Shown piece by piece: positions 1 through 9,757 of a DNA stretch of 64,000 nucleotides. The notes beneath the pieces are model-generated. The model searched no databases, had not been told where the DNA came from, and saw only the letters and a program-made list of their open reading frames with translations. Both the position numbers and the translations under genes were made by a program. The number at the start of each line of letters is the position of its first letter. The stretch's first letter is position 1. Origin of the DNA: Azospira sp. I13 (lineage in GTDB: Bacteria > Pseudomonadota > Gammaproteobacteria > Burkholderiales > Rhodocyclaceae); NCBI RefSeq assembly GCF_003112695.1, contig NZ_BFBP01000011.1:464840-528839 (forward strand). Reading direction: 5' to 3'.

Positions 1-208
1 GCCTGATTCCTCCGGCTGGACCCTACAGGGCGACTGGACGCCCTTCGGCAAGGAAAGCTCCTGGGGCGCCCCCTGGGCCAACGTGCGGATGGGCCTGCAA
101 TACACCTGGTACAACCGCTTCAACGGCGCCAAGGACAACTACGACGGCACCGGCCGCAACGCCAAGGACAACAACACCCTGTACGGCTTCATCTGGACCG
201 CCTTCTGA
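1..208 (+). CDS. Outer-membrane beta-barrel protein, C-terminal fragment
   Basis: The gene starts before the window; 68 residues remain, ending at TGA 206-208. The visible tail has alternating aromatic/polar residues (GLQYTWYNRFNGA, then NTLYGFIWTAF) and ends in phenylalanine, the usual C-terminal signature for BAM-dependent insertion of outer-membrane barrels. It lies 4 bp before a periplasmic c-type cytochrome, so the pair may work together in electron transfer or metal/redox chemistry at the envelope; that link is inference. The family cannot be fixed from the tail alone. Confidence 0.6.
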   Translation, partial: PDSSGWTLQGDWTPFGKESSWGAPWANVRMGLQYTWYNRFNGAKDNYDGTGRNAKDNNTLYGFIWTAF

Positions 209-212
209 GGAC

Positions 213-632
213 ATGCCCATGAAATCCCAATCGCCCCGCTCCCTGCCCGGATGGGCCGGACTTGCCTGCATCTGCTGCATCGCCGCCCTGCAACTGCTTC
301 TCGGCGGCGCGGCCTACGCCGCCGGCAACCCCGGCATCGGCGCCGACCTCTTCGACCAGGAATGCGCCGACTGCCACAGCGTCAAGCCGGGCAAGAACAA
401 GAAAGGGCCGAGCCTGGCCGGCATCGTCGGCCGCAAGTCCGCCAGCATCGCCGAGTTCAGCGGCTACTCCGACGCCCTCAAGGCCAGTGGCCTGACCTGG
501 ACAGCGGACAACCTCGGCAGCTACCTCAAGGCGCCGAAAGGCCTGGTGGCCGGCGGCAAGATGAAGTACGACGGCCTGGCGGACGACAAGGCCCGGGCCG
601 ATCTGCTGGCCTACCTGGCGACGCTCCACTGA
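213..632 (+). CDS. Class I c-type cytochrome, periplasmic
   Basis: 139 aa. An N-terminal hydrophobic segment (about residues 16-37, ending in AYAA) looks like a signal peptide. The haem-binding motif CADCH is at residues 51-55 and the probable distal ligand is Met117 in GGKMKYDG, as in small monohaem cytochromes of the c2/c550 type. It probably carries electrons in the periplasm. The ATG at 213 nearly abuts the upstream barrel gene; a second ATG at 219 is a possible start and would not change the mature protein. A strong terminator follows. Confidence 0.9.
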   Translation: MPMKSQSPRSLPGWAGLACICCIAALQLLLGGAAYAAGNPGIGADLFDQECADCHSVKPGKNKKGPSLAGIVGRKSASIAEFSGYSDALKASGLTWTADNLGSYLKAPKGLVAGGKMKYDGLADDKARADLLAYLATLH

Positions 633-656
633 TCCAGGCGGCGACGCCAGTGCAAA

Positions 657-688
657 GAAAAGGGGCGGCCAGATGGCCGCCCCTTTTT
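657..688 (+). terminator. Rho-independent terminator after the cytochrome
   Basis: AGGGGCGGCC and GGCCGCCCC arms with a short AGAT loop, followed by five T residues and preceded by an A-rich stretch, so it can also act on the minus strand for the convergent ankyrin gene. Confidence 0.85.
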
Positions 689-754
689 GCTGATGCGTGC
701 CCCCTGGCTGAGGGGCACCGCTTTTTGTCCGTGCAGACCGGCGCCGTGCCGGCC

Positions 755-1273
755 TCAGCAGCCCTTCATGCCCGGCTTGCAGCCCTTCAGCATCCACAGG
801 GAAATAACACCCACGGCCTCGTTGGCCATGGTCTTGCGGCCCAGGCTGGTGACGCTGCGGCCGTTGCTGGTCACGGCATTGACGTCGGCACCGGCCTGCA
901 GCAGCAGGGTGGCGTTGGCGGACTTATCGACGTAGGCCGCCATGTGCAGGGGCGTGGCGCCCTCCGCATCCCGGGCATTGACGTCGGCACCGGCGGCCAG
1001 CAGGGCCTTGACGACACCGCTGTCCGGGTTGGTGGCGGCCAGGTGCAGGGGGGTGGAGCCCATGGCGGTGCGGGCATCCCGGGCGGCCGGGTTGGCTTTC
1101 AGCAGTTTCTGCATTTCCGCCGCGCTGCCCAGGCGGGCAATGTCGTGGATGGGCTGGTCCGGCGACAGGCTGGCCTCTTCGGCCCGGGCGCCGGGGGCGA
1201 GGAACATGGTCAGCAGCAGGCTGAAAACGAGGCCAATGGACAGACCGATGAGGGAGCGGATGGCGTAGGGCAT
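755..1273 (-). CDS. Exported ankyrin-repeat protein
   Basis: 172 aa with a signal peptide (SLIGLSIGLVFSLLLTMFL, cleavage near GARAEE). Two clear ankyrin repeats follow (GSTPLHLAATNPDSGVVKALL, then GATPLHMAAY) with weaker flanking ones. The start at 1273 is chosen because GAGGAAAA lies about 8 nt upstream; the longer open frame up to 1552 has no hydrophobic leader. The last 20 residues contain two cysteines (LKGCKPGMKGC). Ankyrin proteins are protein-protein adaptors; the partner here is unknown, and it is convergent with the cytochrome. Confidence 0.8.
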   Translation of the reverse strand: MPYAIRSLIGLSIGLVFSLLLTMFLAPGARAEEASLSPDQPIHDIARLGSAAEMQKLLKANPAARDARTAMGSTPLHLAATNPDSGVVKALLAAGADVNARDAEGATPLHMAAYVDKSANATLLLQAGADVNAVTSNGRSVTSLGRKTMANEAVGVISLWMLKGCKPGMKGC

Positions 1274-1620
1274 GGGCGTATTTTCCTCAGGCAAAGGTGC
1301 AGCACAAGGAATGGCAAAGAGTAGCGAAATAGTCGGTGGCAAAGCGCCCGGCCAACAAGGCCAGGCGAACGGGCCTGCGGGGTCCTGTGCGGGCCTCATG
1401 AATGGGGCGTAGCATCGGGCAGCTGCAACAAAACGTCTTTCACCTGGATCAAAAGAAGACGGGAGAGTTCCCGCCACGCCGCAACCTCGCACTGCGAAAT
1501 AACCGGACGTTATCACCTTAGAGCCACCGGTTCTTTGCCGGCGGGGCGCCATGGTTTAGATTGCAGGCCAAACCGGATTTCAATCCCCCTCAGATTCCCC
1601 CATTTTCCCCGAGGACCGCC
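1274..1620. other. Intergenic region between ankyrin gene and cysK
   Basis: 347 bp with no supported gene. It must hold the start signals of the two divergent genes. The only clear structure is the inverted repeat at 1499-1513. Confidence 0.5.
1499..1513. promoter_or_regulatory. Inverted repeat ATAAC-N5-GTTAT upstream of cysK
   Basis: Perfect 5-bp arms separated by CGGAC, 107 bp before the cysK ATG. LysR-type regulators, including CysB-like ones, often bind short AT-containing dyads of this size, but the spacing and sequence do not prove a regulator. Confidence 0.3.
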
Positions 1621-2553
1621 ATGAAAATCGCCAAGGATGTAACCCAGCTGGTCGGCAAGACCCCCCTGGTGCAACTGAACCGCGTCGCCGCCGGCATCGA
1701 GGGCACCGTGGCCCTGAAGCTGGAATATTTCAACCCGGCCCACAGCGTCAAGGACCGGATCGCCGTAGCCATGATCGACGCCGCCCAGAAGGCCGGCAAG
1801 ATCAAGCCCGACACCATCGTGCTGGAGCCCACCTCCGGCAACACCGGCATCGGCCTGGCCATGGTCTGTGCCGCCCGCGGCATCAAGGCCGCCTTCGTCA
1901 TGCCCGAGACCATGAGCCGTGAGCGCAAGCTGCTGCTCAAGGCCTACGGCGCCGAGCTGATCCTCACCCCCGGCCCCGACGGCATGGGCGGCGCCATCAA
2001 AAAGGCCCAGGAGCTGGCCGAGAGCGATTCCCGCTATTTCATTCCCCAGCAGTTCGAGAACCCGGCCAACCCGGAAGTGCATCGCAGCACCACCGCTGAG
2101 GAAATCTGGGCCGATACCGACGGCCAGGTGGATATTTTCGTGGCCGGCGTGGGTACCGGCGGCACCGTCACCGGTGTCGGCGAAGTGCTGAAGGCCAAGA
2201 AACCCGGCGTGCAGGTCTTCGCCGTGGAACCCGATGCCTCCCCCGTGCTTTCCGGCGGCGCCAAGGGCCCCCACCCCATCCAGGGCATTGGCGCCGGCTT
2301 CGTGCCCGCCGTGCTCAACACCCAGGTCTACGACGGCGTGGTCCGGGTGAAGAACGAGGACGCCCTCAACACCGCCCGCCGCTTGGCTACCGAAGAAGGC
2401 CTGCTGGTGGGCATTTCCTCCGGCGCCGCCGTCTGGGCCGCCCTGGAAGTGGCGAAGAAGCCGGAAAACAAGGGCAAGCTGACCGTGGTGGTGATCCCCT
2501 CCTTCGGCGAACGTTACCTCTCCACGGTGCTCTACCAGCACCTGGAAGTCTGA
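1621..2553 (+). CDS. cysK: Cysteine synthase A (O-acetylserine sulfhydrylase)
   Basis: 310 aa, the normal length. PLP enzyme making cysteine from O-acetylserine and sulfide in the cytosol. The N-terminus [20 protein letters not shown] is typical; Lys44 in HSVKDR is the Schiff-base lysine and TSGNTG at residues 71-76 is the substrate/phosphate loop. The glycine loop [13 protein letters not shown] binds the PLP phosphate. The CysK-type sequence [13 protein letters not shown] favours CysK over CysM. The ATG at 1621 has GAGG about 8 nt upstream; an in-frame TTG at 1561 is ignored. Monocistronic, with its own terminator. Confidence 0.95.
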   Translation: MKIAKDVTQLVGKTPLVQLNRVAAGIEGTVALKLEYFNPAHSVKDRIAVAMIDAAQKAGKIKPDTIVLEPTSGNTGIGLAMVCAARGIKAAFVMPETMSRERKLLLKAYGAELILTPGPDGMGGAIKKAQELAESDSRYFIPQQFENPANPEVHRSTTAEEIWADTDGQVDIFVAGVGTGGTVTGVGEVLKAKKPGVQVFAVEPDASPVLSGGAKGPHPIQGIGAGFVPAVLNTQVYDGVVRVKNEDALNTARRLATEEGLLVGISSGAAVWAALEVAKKPENKGKLTVVVIPSFGERYLSTVLYQHLEV

Positions 2554-2572
2554 GCCATCGGCCTTCCCGCAA

Positions 2573-2597
2573 CGCCCCGGCCCGCCGGGGCGTTTTT
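2573..2597 (+). terminator. Terminator of cysK
   Basis: CGCCCCGG and CCGGGGCG arms around a CCCG loop followed by TTTTT, 20 bp after the cysK stop. Confidence 0.9.
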
Positions 2598-2645
2598 GCA
2601 TTCATCGCCCTCATCCCTTTCATTTCTTTTCGCCACGGCCTGCCC

Positions 2646-3173
2646 ATGACTGCTCCCGTCCTCATCATCCCCGGCATCGGCAACTCGGGCCCGGCCCACT
2701 GGCAGAGCCGCTGGCAGGCCTTGGAGCCGGCCCTGCAACGGGTGGAACAGGAAAATTGGGACAGCCCCTGCTACGAGGACTGGCGCGACGCCCTGGAAGC
2801 GGCGGTGGCGGCGGCCCCGCAAGCGCCGTTGCTGGTGGCCCATAGCCTGGGCTGTCTGCTGGTGGCTCGCTGGGCCCTGGAAACCGCGCTGCCGGTGCAG
2901 GCCGCCCTGCTGGTGGCGCCGCCGGACCCCTCCGGCCCGGCCTTTCCGGCGCAAGCCCGGGGCTTCACCCTGCCCCGGGAGGCCCTGCCCTTTCCCAGCC
3001 TGGTGGTCGCCAGCCGGGACGATCCCTACGGTCCCCTGATCTTCGCCGCCCGTTGTGCCGCGCTGTGGGGCAGCCGCTTCGCCGACGCCGGCTACTGCGG
3101 CCACATCAATGCCGAGAGCGGCCTGGGTGACTGGCCCTGGGGCCGCCAGTTGCTGCACGGGCTGGGCGCTTAG
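2646..3173 (+). CDS. RBBP9/YdeN-family serine hydrolase
   Basis: 175 aa alpha/beta hydrolase. Opening PVLIIPGIGNSGPAHWQ is the family signature. The probable triad is Ser in the nucleophile elbow VAHSLGCLL, Asp in SRDDPYG and His in GHINAESG, all in the expected order. Members hydrolyse small esters; the physiological substrate is unknown. It stands alone between two intergenic gaps, 92 bp after cysK. ATG at 2646 follows a pyrimidine-rich leader without a clear ribosome binding site. Confidence 0.85.
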   Translation: MTAPVLIIPGIGNSGPAHWQSRWQALEPALQRVEQENWDSPCYEDWRDALEAAVAAAPQAPLLVAHSLGCLLVARWALETALPVQAALLVAPPDPSGPAFPAQARGFTLPREALPFPSLVVASRDDPYGPLIFAARCAALWGSRFADAGYCGHINAESGLGDWPWGRQLLHGLGA

Positions 3174-3387
3174 GGCCGGAGAGCAACGGACCCGGCCACT
3201 GGCGGCCGTCAACCAACATCCGCCCGGTTCCGGCTAGCCGCCCATCCACCAATCCGGCTAGCGCCCGATAATCGCGGCCATCAACTCGCCATCAGGCCGC
3301 TCCCCCATTGCAGGGGATGCAGCAACGATCCAGCGGCCCTGGCGGCCGGCCGACAGGCCTGAGCGCCGGGCCGGTGATTCCGCCCGC

Positions 3388-3870
3388 TTATTCGGCCAGG
3401 GGCTGCCAGCCCGGGTGGTCGAAATAGCGGCGGTAGTCCTGCAGGGCGCCGAGCACCCGCACCGCCCCGCGGCGCGGGTCGGCCTTGCGGTTCTTGCCGG
3501 CCATGGCGTCGATGCCGCCTCCCACTTCCGCCAGCACCAGATGCAGCATGGCATCGGCCTCTTCCGGCAGATGGCACTGGCTGACGATGCCGCTCACCTC
3601 GGTTTCCAGACGGCTGGCCAGCTTGGCGTATTCGGCGCGGGGCAGTTTGTTGGCGTGAATGGCCTGGAGCTTCTCCCCCATGGCTTTCTGGATGTTGGCC
3701 ATGCCCTGACGCAGGGCTTCGTCGGTGGCCCACTTCTGGCCGTTGTTGAGCGTCAGCCGGGGGCCGGCAGCGCCGTGATGGTGGTGATGATCCTCCGCCG
3801 CCATCATCGGTGTAGCGGAAAGGGAAAAAGCCAGCAAAGCGATGACGCGAAAGAGATTTTTGTAGGACAT
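3388..3870 (-). CDS. His-rich exported protein, function unknown
   Basis: 160 aa. Signal peptide at residues 1-24 (MSYKNLFRVIALLAFSLSAT, cleavage near MMAAED) followed at once by DHHHHHG, a run able to bind divalent metal at the mature N-terminus. The rest is helical and charged, with a conserved-looking segment ending YRRYFDHPGW. Similar betaproteobacterial proteins are annotated only as DnrO-like or hypothetical. GGAG lies 8 nt before ATG 3870, deciding the start over upstream alternatives in the long frame. Divergent from gdhA. Confidence 0.75.
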   Translation of the reverse strand: MSYKNLFRVIALLAFSLSATPMMAAEDHHHHHGAAGPRLTLNNGQKWATDEALRQGMANIQKAMGEKLQAIHANKLPRAEYAKLASRLETEVSGIVSQCHLPEEADAMLHLVLAEVGGGIDAMAGKNRKADPRRGAVRVLGALQDYRRYFDHPGWQPLAE

Positions 3871-4009
3871 GGAAATTTCTCCGGCTGAGGAAGGGTCACA
3901 TAGTGGGCAGGAGAAGCGGCGAAAGACATGATCCACCTCAAAAACTTCCCGGCTGAAAAGCCCTGATAAATCAAAGGGAATATGCCGTTTTTCGGAGGCG
4001 GCCCGCCAG

Positions 4010-4026
4010 TGCACCATTTTGGTGCA
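4010..4026. promoter_or_regulatory. NtrC-type binding site upstream of gdhA
   Basis: TGCACCA-TTT-TGGTGCA, a perfect 17-bp dyad matching the known NtrC (NRI) consensus TGCACY-N5-GGTGCA. It lies 34 bp before the gdhA ATG and overlaps a CATAAT -10-like hexamer at 4025-4030. No sigma-54 -24/-12 element is seen between it and the gene, so a repressor role on a sigma-70 promoter is the simplest reading. Confidence 0.75.
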
Positions 4027-4029
4027 TAA

Positions 4030-5406
<1,377 letters not shown>

Positions 5407-5433
5407 ACACCCGACGCTTTAGCCGCCCCCATG

Positions 5434-5478
5434 ACGGCCTGCCCGGAGCGTGCAACGCGCTCCCGGCAGGCCGTTTTT
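5434..5478 (+). terminator. Terminator of gdhA
   Basis: Long hairpin ACGGCCTGCC...GGCAGGCCGT with an inner GGAGCG/CGCTCC pair, followed by TTTTT. Confidence 0.88.
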
Positions 5479-5523
5479 CATGGCCGGCCTCGCCCCTTTC
5501 TTGACCTGACTGACGTTGGGCGC

Positions 5524-6315
5524 TCAGGCGGCTGCCTCCCGGGGCGGCGCCACGGCGATGAAGCGGGCCAGGTCCCAGCCCCGGCCCAGCAGCACCATGC
5601 GGGTCTGCAGGTCGTCCTGGGCCCGGGGCGCCACTTCACTGCCCAGCCAGGCCAGGCGCTTGCCCCGCACGCTGACATAGCCCAGCACGTGGCGGCGGGC
5701 CAGGGAACGCCACAGGGCATGGGCGCCGACGGATTGCCGGGCGCCGCTGACCAGGCACCAGCCGGCGGCCAGGGCCCATTCATAGACGGCGCTGGCAATG
5801 CCCTGGCGCTGGTACTCGGCGCCGTAGCGGGAATGGGGCGCCCGCACCAGGGGATCATGGGCCTTGCCCACTTCCACCAGCCGGTTGAACACGGTGTAGC
5901 CCGCCAGGCGGCGGCGCAGCCGGTCTTCCACGTAGACGTAAAGCTCTCCATCCGCCTCCCGCAGACGCAGCACCAGGCCGGGGAAATCCGTCGGCATGGC
6001 GGGCAGGCCATGGAGCTTGCCCCCGGGGATCTGCAATTGCCGGTAGAGGGATTCCAGTTCCGCCTCCAGGGTTTGGGGCCGCAGATCCACATCCACCCGC
6101 AGTTCCAGAGGCGCCCAAAGGCGCCAGGCTGGCAGCGGGGTGATGGACCCCCCTGGCAGCCACGGGGGCAGCCACTTCGACAGCAACGGCAACAGCCACG
6201 GCGCCCCCCGGGCGGGCCTGCCCGCCAGGCCAGCAATGCGCGCCTGCTCCGCCGCCCCGTTTCCCCCCGGGGCCGGGTTCCAGGTCAGGGCCGTCAAGGC
6301 TCGGACCCCGCCCAC
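5524..6315 (-). CDS. GNAT-like acyltransferase domain protein
   Basis: About 263 aa from a GTG at 6315. The C-terminal half has a GNAT-like pattern: YQRQGIASAVYEWAL resembles the acetyl-CoA loop and GARQSVGAHALWRSL the following strand/helix. The N-terminal half is hydrophobic/Pro-rich and not recognised. The start is uncertain: the frame is open to 6375, but that would overlap the upstream gene by 82 bp; TTG at 6297 overlapping the upstream TGA is also possible. It is transcribed directly after the beta-helix gene, so the two may share a role. No substrate can be named. Confidence 0.6.
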   Translation of the reverse strand: MGGVRALTALTWNPAPGGNGAAEQARIAGLAGRPARGAPWLLPLLSKWLPPWLPGGSITPLPAWRLWAPLELRVDVDLRPQTLEAELESLYRQLQIPGGKLHGLPAMPTDFPGLVLRLREADGELYVYVEDRLRRRLAGYTVFNRLVEVGKAHDPLVRAPHSRYGAEYQRQGIASAVYEWALAAGWCLVSGARQSVGAHALWRSLARRHVLGYVSVRGKRLAWLGSEVAPRAQDDLQTRMVLLGRGWDLARFIAVAPPREAAA

Positions 6316-7163
6316 CAGCCGCTCATCAGCCCTTCGGGCCGGGCCGCCGCCCGCACCCGGGCGCTGCTGTCCCACTGGTCCATCTGCACGTTGAGGCCGG
6401 CAAAGATGCCGTAGCCGCTACCGGCGACAATGTCTTCCCCGGCATCCAGGCTTTCCCCGGCACGGATGGCCCCGGCGGCGGCAATGCGCCCGCCAGCCTT
6501 GATGCCCCAGCCGGCCCCCAGGTGCTGGCCGCAGTCGATGTCGCCCCCGGCGCTAATGCCGTGGCCGGCCTGGATGTTGTCTTCGGCGCGGAGGCTACCG
6601 CCGGCCCGCAGGCTGCGGGCGCAGCGGATCGGCCCCTGCACCGCCACATCCCGCCCGGCCTGGGCGTTGCCCTCCAGGTAGAGGCCCTCGCCCCCCACCA
6701 GTTCCCAGCCGGCCCGCAGGTCGCCGCCACAGAAGAGGCGGCCTTCGGCTTCGATATTCCAGTCGGCCCGCAGATGGCCGCTCACTTCCAGGGTGCCGTG
6801 GCTGCGGATGGCGCCGCCGGCCCGCACATCCTCCCCGGCGATCAGGCCGCGGCCGACGCGGATGCTGCCGCCGGCGCGGATGTTGCGGCCGGCGCGCAGC
6901 ACCGAATCCACCTCGATGTTGCCCCGCACTTCCACACTACCGGCGAAGACCAGGGCCTGGTCGTCGAGACGGTCCAGGACCAGCCGGCCGTCAGTGGGGC
7001 CGAATTGGGAAAGGAGCCAGCAGGCGTCGTCCACCCGCCCGTCGGCCACCAGGGCGTCGAGGAGTTCCTGGTAGTTGCTGCCGTTCTGATGGTGGCGAAG
7101 AAACCAGCGAAAGCCGTCGGCGCAGGGGCTCTTGGCTTTGACGAAATGTTTGGTGATATCCAT
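6294..7163 (-). CDS. Hexapeptide-periodic beta-helix protein
   Basis: 289 aa. Residues 1-60 form a small domain with CADGFRWFL and DDACWLL motifs. From about residue 75 to 265 the chain repeats a roughly six-residue unit of the type x-AG-x-x-I (RAGRNIRAGGSIRVGRG), which predicts a parallel beta-helix, as in bactofilins or left-handed helix proteins. No transmembrane segment is seen. ATG 7163 gives the N-terminus MDITKHFVKAK; the frame upstream to 7337 is Arg/Pro-rich and looks non-coding. It could be a cytoskeletal or scaffold protein; that is inference. It overlaps the acyltransferase-like gene that follows. Confidence 0.75.
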   Translation of the reverse strand: MDITKHFVKAKSPCADGFRWFLRHHQNGSNYQELLDALVADGRVDDACWLLSQFGPTDGRLVLDRLDDQALVFAGSVEVRGNIEVDSVLRAGRNIRAGGSIRVGRGLIAGEDVRAGGAIRSHGTLEVSGHLRADWNIEAEGRLFCGGDLRAGWELVGGEGLYLEGNAQAGRDVAVQGPIRCARSLRAGGSLRAEDNIQAGHGISAGGDIDCGQHLGAGWGIKAGGRIAAAGAIRAGESLDAGEDIVAGSGYGIFAGLNVQMDQWDSSARVRAAARPEGLMSGWWAGSEP

Positions 7164-7736
7164 GGCGATCCAGGCGTGAAGCGTTGCACGGGCCTCCGGC
7201 CCGGCAAGGTAAGCGGGCGGAAGACGCAGTCGCAGCCATGGCAGCGGGCTCCTCCCGGGCAAGTGATGGGAGGAAAGCCGCCTCCGGGGGAGGCGGCAGG
7301 CAATCGGGGGAAGGGAGCGGGCGCTCCAGGGCTGCACGTTGAGCGGAACCGGCCGGTTCCGGGCAATGTGCCGTGCGGGGAGGCGGAGGCGTCAGCCCCG
7401 GTTCAGGCCCCGCACGGCTTGGGAAAGCACGGCGAAGGCCCTTGGGGTGGCGTCGGTGGGTGGCGTGGCGCACCGGGAGGAGGTGGCGCGGAAGACCGTG
7501 CGGCCAGCCACCGGGCGCCCACTACCCTGCCTACCCGAGCGGGCCCACGGCAGGAGGATGGGGCGGTACGGCAGCATGGCAGGGAGGCGGAGCCTGAAAG
7601 AAAATCCTGCCCCGAGTATAGCGGGAAGGGGCGCCAGAGGCTGTCCGGCAGCGCCCCTGGGGCAAGGCCCGTCAGGCCATGCCCGGCCTTGGCGGCGGGC
7701 AATGGTCAAACACGGGCCGGGGCCGAGCTCAACCGC
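7164..7736. other. Long intergenic region without a supported gene
   Basis: 573 bp, very GC-rich. Open frames exist on both strands, but they are Arg/Pro/Gly-rich and none resembles a protein. A perfect GCCGCCTCC/GGAGGCGGC hairpin lies at 7277-7297 without a T tract. The region carries the leader of the beta-helix gene and the end of rlmB. Confidence 0.5.
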
Positions 7737-8495
7737 TCAGCCGCGCAGGCGGCGGCGGGCTTCGTAGAGGCAGACGCCGGAGGCGACGGAAACGTTGAGG
7801 CTCTCCACGCTGCCGAGCATGGGAATGCGCACCAGCTGGTCGCAGGTTTCCCGGGTCAAGCGGCGCATCCCCTCACCCTCGGCCCCCAGGACCCAGGCGG
7901 TGCCCTGGGGCCACTCGGCGGTGTACAGGTCGCCATCAGCCTGGTCGGCGGTGCCGATCACCCAGATGTCCCGTTCCTTCAGCTCCCGCAGGGTGCGGGC
8001 CAGATTGGTGACGGTGATGTAGGGCACGGTCTCGGCGGCGCCGCTGGCCACTTTCAGCACGGTGTTGGTGAGGCCCACGGAGCGGTCCTTGGGGGCGATC
8101 ACGGCATGGGCGCCAACGGCGTCGGCCACCCGCAGGCAGGCCCCCAGGTTGTGGGGATCGGTCACGCCGTCCAGCACCAGCAGCAGGGGCGGCTCCTCCA
8201 GGGTGTCCAGCACGTCGTCCAGGGTGATCTGGCGCTCATTGGCATCCACCTTGGCCACCACGCCCTGGTGGCGCTGCCCCGGGGCCAGGCCGTCAATGCG
8301 CTTGGTGTCGGCGGGAATGACGCGGATGCCCTGGGCTTCAGCGTGGCGCAGCAGGTCCTTGGCCCGGGCGTCCTTGCGGCTCTGGTCCAGGTACACCTCC
8401 TTCACCGCATCCGGGTTGTGGCGCAGCTTGGCGATGACAGCATGGAAGCCGTGGATGAGGCGGGTGGGGTGATTCTTTTCGGGAGCCTGGGACAT
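7737..8495 (-). CDS. rlmB: 23S rRNA (guanosine-2'-O-)-methyltransferase
   Basis: 252 aa SpoU/TrmH-class methyltransferase that methylates the ribose of G2251 in 23S rRNA with SAM. N-terminal substrate domain ([14 protein letters not shown]) is followed by the knotted catalytic domain with motif 1 [19 protein letters not shown], motif 2 [14 protein letters not shown] and motif 3 [15 protein letters not shown], all intact. ATG 8495 (MSQAPEKNH) gives the family length; ATG 8504 is possible and neither has a strong ribosome binding site. Confidence 0.93.
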   Translation of the reverse strand: MSQAPEKNHPTRLIHGFHAVIAKLRHNPDAVKEVYLDQSRKDARAKDLLRHAEAQGIRVIPADTKRIDGLAPGQRHQGVVAKVDANERQITLDDVLDTLEEPPLLLVLDGVTDPHNLGACLRVADAVGAHAVIAPKDRSVGLTNTVLKVASGAAETVPYITVTNLARTLRELKERDIWVIGTADQADGDLYTAEWPQGTAWVLGAEGEGMRRLTRETCDQLVRIPMLGSVESLNVSVASGVCLYEARRRLRG

Positions 8496-8695
8496 GGGAT
8501 GCATTCGGAACGGTTCGGGCCGCCATTGTAGACCATGGGCGGCCCCCTCCCCAGCCCGGCGCAAGGCCCACGCCCCGCGGCAAAATGCCTTGCCCGGCCC
8601 TGGCCCCCCGGCTAGTATTCAAGTCCCGGCTGAGGATGCCGTTAAATCAGTCAGTTGAAGGGTTTTCCTACAGTTTCTTTTGAAGAGTGACCGCC

Positions 8696-9634
8696 ATGCT
8701 CGATCATGCCCTGCCCAGCCTCGACTCCTGGGTCCTGTACTTCTCGGAGCAGGAACTGCCGGTACTCCGCCACACCGTGCGCCGCCTGGCGGATGCCCGG
8801 GAGCGCATGGAAAGCGTCAGCGGCCGGGAAATCGCCCACATCATCCTGCAGGACCCGATGATGACCGTGCGCATGCTGGCCTATATCCAGCCCCTGCGCG
8901 GCTCCCGCCTGCGCAACGACGTCACCACCATCGACCAGGCCGTGGTGCTGCTGGGCATCGAGCCCTTCTTCAAGAAATTCGAGAACCTGACCAGCGTCGA
9001 AGACGCCCTGAAGGACCAGCCCCAGGCCCTGCTCGGCCTCATCAACGTGGTCCGCCGCGCCCAGCGGGCCGCGGGCTACGCCTACGACTGGGCCCTCTGG
9101 CGCCACGACCTGAACATGGAAGAAGTGGTGGTGGCCACCCTGCTCCACGAGCTGGCGGAAGTCCTGCTCTGGTGCTGCGCCCCCAAGCTGGCCCTGCAGA
9201 TCAAGGCCCTGCAGAAGGCGGACCGCAATCTGCGCTCCGCCGTGGCCCAGGAACAGGTGCTGGGCGGCCATTTCTCCACCATGCAGCAGGCCCTGTGCCG
9301 GGCCTGGAGCCTGCCGGAGCTGATGCTCAAGCTCACCGACGAGGAACACGCCACCCACCCCCGGGTGCGCAATGTGCTGCTGGCCGTGAATCTGGCCCGC
9401 CATTCGGCCAACGGCTGGGACGATGCCGCCCTGCCGGACGACTACCGGGACATCGCCGATCTGCTGCATGTGCATGTGGCAACGGTGATGAAGAAGGTGG
9501 GCGCTCCCCTGCCGCCGGAACTGGAGGCGGAAGAAGCCGAAGAGACGGCCCAGGCAGGCGAAGGCGGCCAGGCTGCAACGACCAGCCCGGCGCCCACCGC
9601 CACGGACACCCCGCCGCCGGCTCAGCCGCAGTAA
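8696..9634 (+). CDS. HDOD-domain signalling protein
   Basis: 312 aa. An HDOD domain spans most of the protein: ILQDPMMTVRMLAYIQ, TTIDQAVVLLGIEPFFK and VVATLLHELAEVLLW are its hallmark segments. The catalytic HD pair of true phosphohydrolases is not evident, as usual for HDOD. The last 45 residues are Glu/Ala/Pro/Thr-rich and probably disordered. HDOD proteins act in signal transduction, motility and stress; no partner is encoded nearby. ATG 8696 has GAAGAG at good spacing; an in-frame GTG at 8687 is less likely. Its end overlaps the convergent small gene by 13 bp. Confidence 0.88.
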   Translation: MLDHALPSLDSWVLYFSEQELPVLRHTVRRLADARERMESVSGREIAHIILQDPMMTVRMLAYIQPLRGSRLRNDVTTIDQAVVLLGIEPFFKKFENLTSVEDALKDQPQALLGLINVVRRAQRAAGYAYDWALWRHDLNMEEVVVATLLHELAEVLLWCCAPKLALQIKALQKADRNLRSAVAQEQVLGGHFSTMQQALCRAWSLPELMLKLTDEEHATHPRVRNVLLAVNLARHSANGWDDAALPDDYRDIADLLHVHVATVMKKVGAPLPPELEAEEAEETAQAGEGGQAATTSPAPTATDTPPPAQPQ

Positions 9635-9756
9635 CGCAGGTTGGCCAGATCCAGCAGCAAGCCGGGCATCTGGTAACTGACGAAAATCCAGCCCAGCAGC
9701 ACGGCGGCCAGGGCCGCCGCCATTCCCCAGCAGAACCAGCGCCAGTGGCGGGCCAT
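9622..9756 (-). CDS. Small single-span membrane protein (44 aa)
   Basis: ATG 9756 sits 1 nt after the TGA of the MFS transporter (TGAAATG), so it should be translated by coupling. The product starts MARHWRWFCWGMAAALAAVL, has one hydrophobic segment (residues 8-29) after an Arg/Trp-rich start and ends LANLRYCG. It is not like any family I recognise. The position suggests an accessory subunit or regulator of the transporter. Its end overlaps the convergent HDOD gene. Confidence 0.6.
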   Translation of the reverse strand: MARHWRWFCWGMAAALAAVLLGWIFVSYQMPGLLLDLANLRYCG

Positions 9757-9757
9757 T

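Noticed and set aside
7164-7736. Candidate small genes in the 573-bp gap
   Set aside because: Frames on both strands are Pro/Arg/Gly-rich, with no ribosome binding site or recognisable motif.
6522-8531. 669-codon plus-strand frame from the beta-helix gene to rlmB
   Set aside because: It is antisense to the beta-helix gene and rlmB, and its Ala/Gly/His composition is typical of GC-rich shadows.
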